Assembly (NCBI GenBank): GCA_013299105.1
Contig: JAAFJY010000013.1
Coordinates: 62,001-126,000, forward strand
Direction of reading: 5' to 3'
DNA length: 64,000 bases
Source of the DNA: Chitinophagales bacterium
GTDB taxonomy: Bacteria > Bacteroidota > Bacteroidia > Chitinophagales > Saprospiraceae
The notes below the pieces were generated by a model. The model did not search any database and was not told where the DNA came from. It was given only the letters and a program-made list of their open reading frames with translations. Shown piece after piece: positions 1 to 7,503 of the stretch (position 1 is the stretch's first letter; the number at the start of each line of letters is the position of its first letter). Position numbers and translations under genes: made by a program.

Positions 1-334
1 CGAAAACATGTTTGTACAGGTTCCGACTCGTATGGTGGACTCCTTCATAGCGGTTAGAAAAGGGTTCCCAGCGCTGTTGGACATCGCCCTGTTGCACCCG
101 GAGTACAGTTTTGCTGCCCGTAATTTCAAGTGACTCGGTAATTTTATCATCGGTGTAATAGGGAAAAAGGGCATAATCGGCATTTTTTCGGCCAGCACTC
201 AAGCCCCCATTGCTGGAAATGAACATCCAATGGTCGGAGTCACTTACAATGCTCATAAAAAATGGGCGCAGGGCGTCACTGTCTGGTATTTTGAAATAGC
301 GCTCTGCACCTATTTGTGTGTATTGCAGTTCCAT
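1..334 (-). CDS. N-terminal part of a large conserved protein of unknown function (runs off the window)
   Basis: The minus strand is open from an ATG at 334-332 to the window edge, giving 111 residues that begin MELQYTQIGAERYF and contain a polar, aromatic-rich segment (SDSDHWMFISSNGG, then YALFPYYTDDK). There is no signal peptide, so a cytoplasmic protein is likely. The style resembles the start of very long (about 1100-residue) Bacteroidota proteins with a glycosidase-like N-terminal beta domain, but that is recollection and not proof. No catalytic motif is visible in the part present. The first 1.08 kb upstream of its start is repeat-rich and holds no other gene. Confidence 0.7.
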   Translation of the reverse strand, partial: MELQYTQIGAERYFKIPDSDALRPFFMSIVSDSDHWMFISSNGGLSAGRKNADYALFPYYTDDKITESLEITGSKTVLRVQQGDVQQRWEPFSNRYEGVHHTSRNLYKHVF

Positions 335-561
335 TTTTACTATTATTAGGCTTGTAATAAGGTACAGTGTGGCGCTCCAACACGAGCCAAACTGGAATTC
401 GCAAGGCAAACTACAAATAAATCATGGTTCTCATTGGTTTTAGGCGCTGGGTAATACATTCTTCAGCACATTTGACAAATAGTAGCATTTCTTTACTGAT
501 GTTGTGCAAAAATTCGAAGTATCTCTTGCAAAATGACAGGCCTGCTGGAGAATTCCCGTAT

Positions 562-695
562 AGGGAGCGTAAAAAAATAAGGTGGACGGATTTGGGTTTA
601 GTGAAAAAAGATAATCAACTGACCGGAAGGAAGTTGTGTTCTTTTTTTGCTAAACCTCAAAAGCAAATGTGTCCACCTTATTTTAGCTTAAATAG
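562..695 (+). repeat. TA-flanked 134-bp hairpin element, copy 1 (MITE-like)
   Basis: The element begins GGGAGCGTAAAAAAATAAGG and ends GTCCACCTTATTTTAGC plus TTAAA. Its two halves are imperfect reverse complements over about 55 bp each, so the single strand can fold into one long hairpin with a loop near GACCGGAAGGA. The dinucleotide TA flanks both ends. Further copies lie at 14373-14506 (reverse), 42361-42495 and 55265-55398. It encodes no protein. The 104-codon reading frame that crosses it has no support. Confidence 0.85.
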
Positions 696-818
696 ATATG
701 GTTGCAAGCAAAGCATATTTTGGTTCTTTGACAATTAATGTGGGAGGTCAAAATTTCTCAACGCTGGTGCATGTGGTAATGCCTTTGCCCCATCTCATAT
801 AGACCACTAGTCTTCATA

Positions 819-1045
819 TGATGCAACTGCCGGATAGATGCGTGATGTGATTAGGGGAGGGCATTTTGTCCCCGGACTGAAGTCCAGGGTTACACGATGC
901 AGGATGTGATTTTTGCATTTAATTGAAATTCAGACAATTGAACTGACTTATTTCACCTTGCCGTGATTTGGATTTTTGCTCCCCATCTCACCAAATTTTC
1001 AAAATAGAACCAAACACATCCTGCATCTATCCAGAAGTTGCATCA
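819..1045. repeat. 227-bp element bounded by 31-bp inverted repeats
   Basis: The left end (819-849, TGATGCAACTGCCGGATAG...) and the reverse complement of the right end (1015-1045, TGATGCAACTTCTGGATAG...) match over 31 bp with few mismatches. An extra internal copy of GATGCAGGATGTG lies near 897. No coding potential is seen inside. Clear inverted ends, small size and lack of a transposase suit a non-autonomous mobile element, but no second full copy is visible in the window. The rest of the gap 335-1417 holds only this and the two other repeats listed. Confidence 0.65.
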
Positions 1046-1233
1046 AGGGACACATGATTTGTCAGAGAACCCATATTTTCAAATATATTTGAGGGATTCT
1101 GAGTTTTTAGATTGGGCCCAAAGTGGCCGTTTTTGCGTATCCTGCTTTGTGAAAATGCTCCTTGTGTGCGATTAACTTTACTTTTGCGTCATTTTACAGG
1201 ATACACTGGACAAAAACCTGTTCATTTGCCTTT

Positions 1234-1396
1234 AGAGCATCTTTAAAATTTGCTGTTTGCCGTAAAACGGCCCAATTTCGCCTACTCTTCGTTAGGGAAA
1301 TGCTCATTATGCGTTGCATAACTCCGCTTTCCCTGCCTTGATTAGTCAAAATTTGCCTCGTTTTTCGCCTAATTCTCTAATATTTAAACACGCTCT
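1234..1396 (-). repeat. 163-bp multi-hairpin repeat, copy 1 (inverted relative to 9224-9386)
   Basis: The reverse complement of this stretch matches 9224-9386 along its whole length, including the palindromic TTATGC-GCATAA block and the GGCGAAATTGGGCCGTTTTA block. The ends carry inverted repeats of the type AGAGYRTGTTTAAA. It ends about 20 bp before the start codon of the polyphosphate polymerase gene, so it may contribute to that promoter region (a TAACTTTC box sits just outside at 1397-1404). Confidence 0.75.
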
Positions 1397-1417
1397 TAAC
1401 TTTCAATCATTTTTTTG

Positions 1418-2191
1418 ATGCGCTACGAATTCAAATACTACGCGTCGTCCGATCAGTTGGAAGCCTTGCGCAACATGTTGCAACCCTTCACCTTGCCCGA
1501 CGAATATGCCGCCGAGCAAGCGGGCGGGCACTACACTGTGCGCAGTATTTACTTCGACACGCCCAATTTTCAGATGTACCACCGCAAGCAAGACCATTTT
1601 GCCCACCGCATGAAGGTGCGCTTGCGCGGCTACAACATCGGCAACGACGAGAGCAAGGTTTTCCTGGAGTTGAAGCGCAAATACGAAGGGCCGATTTTGA
1701 AAAACCGCTGCGGATTGCCGTATGGGGTGGTGAAAAAAATCTTCCAAGGGGCTGCAGTGGATGATCTTCTGCCTGAAATCGGTAAGCCCGACAACCTGCG
1801 GCGCTTTTTTTACCAAATTTACCAGCACCGCCTCAAACCGGTCGTGACGGTGGCCTACGAGCGCGAGGTATTCCTGAGCAAGCTTTGGGACCCCGAAAAC
1901 AACCTGCGCATCACCATCGACAAAAACCTGCGGGCCATTCCTTACCCTGGCGTGGATGAGTTGTATGAGGAGCGCAATGTGCAGCACCCCTTGCCCCATC
2001 AATTCATTTTGGAAGTAAAATTCAACCAATATTGCCCGGTGTGGATGAAACCCATCCTGGCGCATTTTTCCCTGCAAAAAGCCCCGGCCTCCAAGTACGT
2101 ACTTTGCATTGATGCCCAACCTGAGATCAAAACCGATCACTGGGGCGGGCCTCTACTGCGCGGCAAACCACTTTTTTTCGGCAAAAAATAA
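1418..2191 (+). CDS. Polyphosphate polymerase domain-containing protein (VTC domain)
   Basis: This is a 257-residue soluble protein matching the VTC-type polyphosphate polymerase domain in full. Visible family features are the opening YEFKYY, the basic tunnel strands (SIYFDTPNFQMYHRK, MKVRLRGY, FLELKRK), and late basic/acidic strands such as FILEVKFN. In this family, ATP-derived phosphate is polymerised inside a beta-barrel tunnel lined with Arg and Lys. The ATG at 1418 was preferred over a TTG one codon earlier. It is followed after 8 bp by a DUF4956 membrane protein, the usual partner in bacteria, so the two probably act together at the membrane. Actual polyphosphate synthesis is inferred from the family. 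Confidence 0.9.
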   Translation: MRYEFKYYASSDQLEALRNMLQPFTLPDEYAAEQAGGHYTVRSIYFDTPNFQMYHRKQDHFAHRMKVRLRGYNIGNDESKVFLELKRKYEGPILKNRCGLPYGVVKKIFQGAAVDDLLPEIGKPDNLRRFFYQIYQHRLKPVVTVAYEREVFLSKLWDPENNLRITIDKNLRAIPYPGVDELYEERNVQHPLPHQFILEVKFNQYCPVWMKPILAHFSLQKAPASKYVLCIDAQPEIKTDHWGGPLLRGKPLFFGKK

Positions 2192-2199
2192 AATCCACC

Positions 2200-2889
2200 A
2201 TGTTTCAAGACTTTCAATCCATCTCCTTGTTCCCGGTCAGTGCTGCCGATGTGTTGGGCGATATCGTGGTGGCCTTGCTCTGCGGCATCTTGCTGGCCAT
2301 CATTTACCGCATCACCTACAAAGGCCCTTCCTATTCGGTCAGTTTTGTCAATGCATTGGTTTTGTTGACCGCCATTGCGGCCTTGGTTTTGATCGTGATT
2401 GGCAACAACATCGCCCGCGCCTTTGGCCTGGTGGGAGCCATGAGCATCATCCGCTTCCGCACGGCGGTGCGCGATACGATGGACATGGTGTTTATTTTCC
2501 TGGCCTTGGCCATCGGCATGGCTTGTGGGGTTGGCTTGCGAGTGGTGGCCATCTTGGGCACTTTACTATCGGGTTTGATGATCATGGGGCTCACTTTCAG
2601 CCATTTTGGCTCGCCCCGGCGGCGTTTTCACCTCCTGCAAATCACTTACGATGCCCTGCACACCCCCAACGGCAGCCTCGACCAAACCCTGAGCAAGTAC
2701 TGCCGCAACCAACGCATGGTCAACCTCCGCAACACGGGCCAAACCCAGGAACTGGAGGCTTTTTACCACGTCACCCTCAAAAAATCAGCCTTCTCCGAGC
2801 CCTTGGTCAAGCAATTGCAAGGCCAGGAAGGCATCCGGCAGGTCAATTTGTTCTTTGATGAGGATGATGTGAATGCGCCTACGTATTGA
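2200..2889 (+). CDS. DUF4956 domain-containing membrane protein
   Basis: The protein has 229 residues and an N-terminal membrane part with about four hydrophobic segments (roughly residues 15-36, 48-70, 93-112 and 116-135). Between segments two and three lies the conserved stretch GLVGAMSIIRFRTAVRD. The C-terminal 90 residues are soluble and lie in the cytoplasm if the charge pattern is read simply. DUF4956 proteins are usually encoded beside VTC-domain polymerases, as here, with 8 bp between genes. A role as membrane partner or export channel for the polymer is inference. Nothing points to a different function. Confidence 0.9.
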   Translation: MFQDFQSISLFPVSAADVLGDIVVALLCGILLAIIYRITYKGPSYSVSFVNALVLLTAIAALVLIVIGNNIARAFGLVGAMSIIRFRTAVRDTMDMVFIFLALAIGMACGVGLRVVAILGTLLSGLMIMGLTFSHFGSPRRRFHLLQITYDALHTPNGSLDQTLSKYCRNQRMVNLRNTGQTQELEAFYHVTLKKSAFSEPLVKQLQGQEGIRQVNLFFDEDDVNAPTY

Positions 2890-2891
2890 GG

Positions 2892-2933
2892 GGAGTTATG
2901 GGTTATGAGTTATGGGTTATGAGTTATGAGTCG
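2892..2933 (+). repeat. Short tandem repeat of GAGTTATGGGTTAT
   Basis: About three imperfect copies of a 14-bp unit built from GAGTTATG and GGTTATG lie directly after the DUF4956 stop codon. No gene is visible from 2890 to 3488 apart from this and the 57-bp direct repeats. Confidence 0.7.
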
Positions 2934-3133
2934 GGGGCTCGCAGACAAGATTTGAGGTGAGGCTGGTTCAGGGGCTATGACCGCTGGTACAAGTCTCCTG
3001 ACTTGTACCATTACATGCACGTCTTTGACGTGCGCAAATCAAATCATAAAAAAATGATTATCAATAAATTAAACCAATACCGCATTGGACAGGGCATGCC
3101 CTGCCTCTATAAAATTCGGCCCTGATCCGCTAG

Positions 3134-3190
3134 TTCACGGTCTCTGACCGGAACCATCTTCCATGCGTTTGTAACGCGTAAACGGATGCT
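3134..3190 (+). repeat. 57-bp direct repeat, unit 1
   Basis: The unit TTCACGGTCTCTGACCGG... through AACGGATGCT recurs at 3254-3310 with four mismatches, exactly 120 bp further on. It contains the dyad GCGTTTGTAACGCGTAAACG. A related, shorter copy lies at 20466-20513. Confidence 0.85.
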
Positions 3191-3253
3191 CATTTCGGAG
3201 ATTTGTAGAGACAACGGCATGCCTTGTCTCACGTAATGTTAGGAAAGTGCTGA

Positions 3254-3310
3254 TTCACGGTCTCTGACCGGAACCATCTTCCACGCGTTTGCACCGCGTA
3301 AACGGATGCT
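3254..3310 (+). repeat. 57-bp direct repeat, unit 2
   Basis: This is the second copy of the unit at 3134-3190. Between the two lies a hairpin-forming stretch at about 3207-3230 (GAGACA...TGTCTC). The repeats sit upstream of the tricorn-like protease gene, which starts at 3489. Confidence 0.85.
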
Positions 3311-3488
3311 AGAAAAGGCCACCACAAAAATACCCCAGGTTTCATTTCCATCTGATTCCCCCACCATTCGGCGCAAAAATCCCACCGTATGTCTGTATTT
3401 TTCCAATAATCGGCCCTGGATCACGATTATTGTACATCCTTATTTGTACCTTCATTTGTTAACAACAGCCAAAACCAAATATTCACCG

Positions 3489-6400
3489 ATGAAAAAACTC
3501 TTCATCCTACTCAGCCTGTTTTCCGCCTTCAATACCTGGGCCCAAGGCACACGCCTTTTGCGCCAACCCAGCGTAAGCGACAAACACATCGTTTTTGTGT
3601 ATGCCGACGACCTCTGGCTCGTGGACCGCGAAGGGGGCGAAGCCCGCCGCCTCACTAGCCACGAAGGCAGCGAAAGTTTCCCACACTTTTCGCCCGATGG
3701 CAAAAACATTGCTTTCAGTGCCCAATACGATGGCAATACCGACGTGTATGTCATCCCCACCAATGGCGGGGAACCTCGTCGCCTCACTTGGCATCCCGGA
3801 GATGATGTGGTGCAAGGCTGGATGCCCGACGGCAAGTCGATCCTGATGCGTTCCGGGCGGGCAGGGGCTCCTACCAAAATCAACCATTTTTACACCATTG
3901 CGCTGGATGGTGGCTATGAAAAAATGCTGCCCATTCCGCAAGCTTCTTTTGGCGAAATTTCAGAGGATGGGCAATTCGCAGCCTACCAACCGATCACTTT
4001 TTGGGATCCCGAATGGCGCAATTACCGCGGCGGCCAGGCCCAACCGATCTGGATCGTCAACCTGAAGGATTTCTCGATGATCCAAACCCCACAAAGCGAC
4101 CGCGAACGCCATACCGACCCGGTGTGGCACAAAGGACAGGTGTATTTCCTCTCGGAGCGGGATTTTGCCAACAACGTCTGGCGTTTTGACCCCAAAACCA
4201 AGGAACTCAAGCAGATCAGCTTCCACAAAGATTTCGATTGCAAAAGCATCGACGCTGGCCCCGATCGCCTGGTGTACGAGCAAGGCGGCTACCTGCACCT
4301 GCTCGACCCCCAAACGGGCAAGGCCAAGCAACTCGTCATCCAGGTCAATGCTGACCTCAACTACGCCCGCCCCCACTGGGAAGACGTATCGGCCAATGGG
4401 CTGGTCAACGCTTCGCTTTCGCCTACGGGCCAAAGGGCCTTGTTCGAGCACCGGGGCGAGATTTTCAGCGTACCCAAGGAAAATGGCGATTGGCGAAACC
4501 TCAGCAAAAACAGTGGAGCCGCTGACCGTTTCCCGATTTGGTCGCCCGATGGGCAAAAAATTGCCTGGTTTTCGGACGCCAGCGGCGAATACCAACTCAT
4601 GATCAGCGACCAGGCCGGAATGGAAAAACCCCGCGCCATCGCCATCGAAAAGCCTACTTTTTTCTTCCGCCCAGCTTGGTCGCCGGATGGCAAGTACATC
4701 GCGTTCACCGATACCCACCTGCGCCTTTGGTACATTGATGTGGCCAATGGAGTCACCAAAAAGATCGACAGCGAGCCTTACGCCCACGTAGTGCGCACCA
4801 TGAACCCCGTGTGGTCGCCCGACAGCAAATGGATCGCTTACTCGCGCATCCTCAACAGCTTGCACAAGGCCATTTTCTTGTACAACCTTGAAACGGGCAA
4901 AAGCCACCAAGTCACCGACGGACTAGCCGACGCCATCAGTCCGGTCTGGGATGCAGGGGGCAAGTACCTCTACTTTTTGGCAAGTACCAACTACGCTTTG
5001 AGCAGTTCTTGGCTCGACATGAGTTCCTATGGCAATGAGATCAACCGCAGCTTGTATGTGATGGTTTTGTCCAAAAAAGACCCTTCACCTTTCCTGCCCA
5101 AGAGTGATGAGGAGGAGACTAAAAGCGAGCCCAAGAGCGACGTTAAACCCGAAGCTCCAAAAGACGCTGGTGTTGTTGTAAACGTCGATCTCGACGGCAT
5201 CCAGCAGCGCATCATCGCGGTGAATGTCCCTTCCCGTGTTTATACCGGACTGGTGGCTGGACCAAAAGACTATGTTTTCTACCTGGAAACTGTAGAAAAC
5301 CAACCAGGTTCAACCCTGCACCGCTACAATTTTAAAGACCGCAAAGCCGAGGTTTACCTCAGCGGAGTGGGCACGGCGGTTACTTCACACGATCGCAAAC
5401 AATTGTTGTACAGCAGCCCAGGCACTTGGGGCATCGTCAAAAGCGATGGACTGCCCAAGCCTGGCGATGGCAAGCTGACCCTGAGTATGCAAACCTATGT
5501 GGACCCCGCCGCTGAGTGGGCACAAATCTTCCGCGAAGGCTGGCGTTTCCAACGCGACTTTTTGTACGTGGACAACACCCATGGCGCACCTTGGAATGAG
5601 GTTTTTCAATGGTACAGCCCTTGGGTAAAGCACGTAAAGCACCGCAGCGACCTCAACTACGTGGTCGACATCCTGGGCGGCGAGATTGCTGTAGGGCACT
5701 CCTATACCAGCGGCGGTGATTTTCCGGATGTAAAAACGGTGAACGTGGGCTTGCTGGGAGCTGACATTGAGTTGGGGAATGGTTTTTACCGCATTACCAA
5801 GATTTACAACGGCGAGAGCTGGAACCCCGACTTGCGCGCACCCCTGGCCGTGCCCGGCATCGACGCCCGCGTTGGCGACTATATCCTGGAAGTGAATGGA
5901 CAAGAAATCAAAGCTCCACAAAACTTCTTCAGCCTTTTCGAAGGCCTCGCCGATAAGCAAGTCAAGCTCCGCCTGAGCCAAAACACCAGCCGCGAAGGCA
6001 GCCGCAGCGTGACCGTGCAAGCCATTGGCAACGAAACCCAATTGCGCCTGCGCGACTGGGTGGAAGGCAATCGCCGCAAAGTCGATTCCTTGTCAAAAGG
6101 CCAACTGGCTTACGTATATGTGCCCAACACGGGCCAGCCTGGTTACACTTATTTCAACCGCTATTATTTTGCGCAGCAAGACAAGAAAGGGGTAGTCATT
6201 GACGAGCGCAACAACGGTGGTGGCTCGGCAGCCGATTACATGGTCGACATCATGGCGCGGCAACTGCACGGCTATTTCAACAGCCGGGTGGAAGGCAACC
6301 GCCCCTTCACCCAACCCCAAGCGGGCATTTGGGGACCAAAAGTGATGATCATCAACGAACGGGCTGGCTCTGGTGGCGACTTATTGCCTTACTTGTTCAA

Positions 6401-6716
6401 GCGTGAAGGACTCGGTCCGCTGGTGGGCACCCGCACCTGGGGCGGCTTGGTACACACCGCCGACACCCCCGGCTTCATCGACGGGGGCCGCATGGTGGCT
6501 CCACGAGGTGGTTTCTACGACGCCGACGGCAAATGGGCCATCGAAGGTGAAGGCATCGCACCCGACATCCAAGTGGAGCAGTTGCCATCCGCAGTGGTAA
6601 AAGGCGGTGACCCCCAACTGGAACGCGCCGTACAAGAAGCCCTGAACCTGATGAAAACCAAAGGCGTGACTTTGAAGCCTGAGCCTAAAGCACCAGTGCG
6701 GTACAAGCGGCCGTAA
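3489..6716 (+). CDS. Tricorn-like S41 family peptidase, secreted
   Basis: The gene encodes 1075 residues, the usual size of tricorn proteases. A signal peptide occupies residues 1-19 (KKLFILLSLFSAFNTWAQG), so this Bacteroidota form acts outside the cytoplasm. Residues about 20-640 carry repeated WD40/TolB-like propeller blades (SPDGKNIAFS, SPDGQKIAWF, SPDSKWIAYS). An acidic linker follows (KSDEEETKSEPKSD), then a tricorn C1 domain, a PDZ domain near residues 770-860 (DARVGDYILEVNG) and the S41 catalytic domain. Ser961 in NERAGSGGD is the expected nucleophile. The ATG at 3489 was chosen because it starts the signal peptide; upstream in-frame sequence is repeat-derived. Tricorn enzymes degrade peptides released by other proteases; the substrate here is unknown. 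Confidence 0.93.
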   Translation: MKKLFILLSLFSAFNTWAQGTRLLRQPSVSDKHIVFVYADDLWLVDREGGEARRLTSHEGSESFPHFSPDGKNIAFSAQYDGNTDVYVIPTNGGEPRRLTWHPGDDVVQGWMPDGKSILMRSGRAGAPTKINHFYTIALDGGYEKMLPIPQASFGEISEDGQFAAYQPITFWDPEWRNYRGGQAQPIWIVNLKDFSMIQTPQSDRERHTDPVWHKGQVYFLSERDFANNVWRFDPKTKELKQISFHKDFDCKSIDAGPDRLVYEQGGYLHLLDPQTGKAKQLVIQVNADLNYARPHWEDVSANGLVNASLSPTGQRALFEHRGEIFSVPKENGDWRNLSKNSGAADRFPIWSPDGQKIAWFSDASGEYQLMISDQAGMEKPRAIAIEKPTFFFRPAWSPDGKYIAFTDTHLRLWYIDVANGVTKKIDSEPYAHVVRTMNPVWSPDSKWIAYSRILNSLHKAIFLYNLETGKSHQVTDGLADAISPVWDAGGKYLYFLASTNYALSSSWLDMSSYGNEINRSLYVMVLSKKDPSPFLPKSDEEETKSEPKSDVKPEAPKDAGVVVNVDLDGIQQRIIAVNVPSRVYTGLVAGPKDYVFYLETVENQPGSTLHRYNFKDRKAEVYLSGVGTAVTSHDRKQLLYSSPGTWGIVKSDGLPKPGDGKLTLSMQTYVDPAAEWAQIFREGWRFQRDFLYVDNTHGAPWNEVFQWYSPWVKHVKHRSDLNYVVDILGGEIAVGHSYTSGGDFPDVKTVNVGLLGADIELGNGFYRITKIYNGESWNPDLRAPLAVPGIDARVGDYILEVNGQEIKAPQNFFSLFEGLADKQVKLRLSQNTSREGSRSVTVQAIGNETQLRLRDWVEGNRRKVDSLSKGQLAYVYVPNTGQPGYTYFNRYYFAQQDKKGVVIDERNNGGGSAADYMVDIMARQLHGYFNSRVEGNRPFTQPQAGIWGPKVMIINERAGSGGDLLPYLFKREGLGPLVGTRTWGGLVHTADTPGFIDGGRMVAPRGGFYDADGKWAIEGEGIAPDIQVEQLPSAVVKGGDPQLERAVQEALNLMKTKGVTLKPEPKAPVRYKRP

Positions 6717-6727
6717 GGAAATTGAGG

Positions 6728-6759
6728 AAGCCGCCGTGCTGGGTCCAGTACGGCGGCTT
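6728..6759 (+). terminator. Stem-loop after the tricorn-like gene
   Basis: A 10-bp perfect stem (AAGCCGCCGT / ACGGCGGCTT) with a 12-nt loop begins 12 bp after the stop codon. The T-tract is poor, so termination may be weak or factor-dependent. Confidence 0.5.
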
Positions 6760-6946
6760 ATCAAATAGCTACCTCAAGGTGGATTTGGAAATGCGAAGCT
6801 TTTTTTGACATACGATAGACAACACGAGTTACGACATACGAGTTGCGACATATGATTTGGGGCTCACTGGGAAGATTGAGTGTAACTTCAGCGAACGTTT
6901 TCACGAGTTGAGTTTTTTTAATTTTAAAATTCTGAAATTTCTGTCC

Positions 6947-7498
6947 ATGTTTAATCAAGCCCATAAAATTTCCGTCAAAGCTTTCCACCAAATGGAAGAG
7001 GCCGGGATATTTGCTGCCGAAGATCGGGTTGAGCTGATCAAAGGAATGCTGATTGACATGAGTCCCGTAGGTCCCTCCCATACTTCACGCGTAAAAATTC
7101 TGTCTAAGTTATTTTTTCGCTTATTGATCGATCAAGCTTCGATTGGAATACAAGATCCAGTTGTGTTAGACGATTTTTCGGAACCCATTCCAGATATTTC
7201 GATCCTAAAATGGCGACAAGACGAATATGCCAAGGCACATCCCCGCCCCGAAGACATCATCTTGCTCATCGAAGTAGCTGATTCATCTTTGGCCAAAGAT
7301 CGTGCAGAAAAGATTCCAATGTATGCTGAATCTGGCGTAATCGAGTGCTGGCTGATCAATTTACCCGAAAAAAGGATTGATGTGTACAAGCAGCCAATGG
7401 ATGGAAAATACCAGCAAGTTGAGTTGATTGAATCCAATGGAGCGCTCCAGATTGAGGCTTTTGGGCTGGTTTTGGCCGCTAAAGATTTGTTGAGATAA
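6947..7498 (+). CDS. Uma2 family endonuclease-like protein (DUF820)
   Basis: This 183-residue protein shows the Uma2 pattern: an opening segment ending EDRVELIKGMLIDMSP, the strand PDISILK, and the core LLIEVADSSLAKDR...YAESGVIECWLIN. The Asp in PDI, the Glu in LIEV and a following Lys fit the PD-(D/E)XK-like active site proposed for this family. Function in vivo is not established for the family. The ATG at 6947 was chosen because the family begins about there and the upstream codons are low-complexity. It ends 5 bp before the convergent AAA/nuclease gene. Confidence 0.88.
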   Translation: MFNQAHKISVKAFHQMEEAGIFAAEDRVELIKGMLIDMSPVGPSHTSRVKILSKLFFRLLIDQASIGIQDPVVLDDFSEPIPDISILKWRQDEYAKAHPRPEDIILLIEVADSSLAKDRAEKIPMYAESGVIECWLINLPEKRIDVYKQPMDGKYQQVELIESNGALQIEAFGLVLAAKDLLR

Positions 7499-7503
7499 GC
7501 CAC

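Noticed and set aside
424-738. A 104-codon open frame in the first gap
   Set aside because: Half of it is the 134-bp hairpin element read in one frame; the rest has no protein-like composition or family similarity.
2109-2858. A second 249-codon frame overlapping the VTC and DUF4956 genes
   Set aside because: It is the out-of-frame reading of DUF4956, rich in Pro/His/Gly, without family features.
1-3488. Complete insertion sequence
   Set aside because: Inverted-repeat-bounded elements are present but no transposase gene or fragment is found with them.
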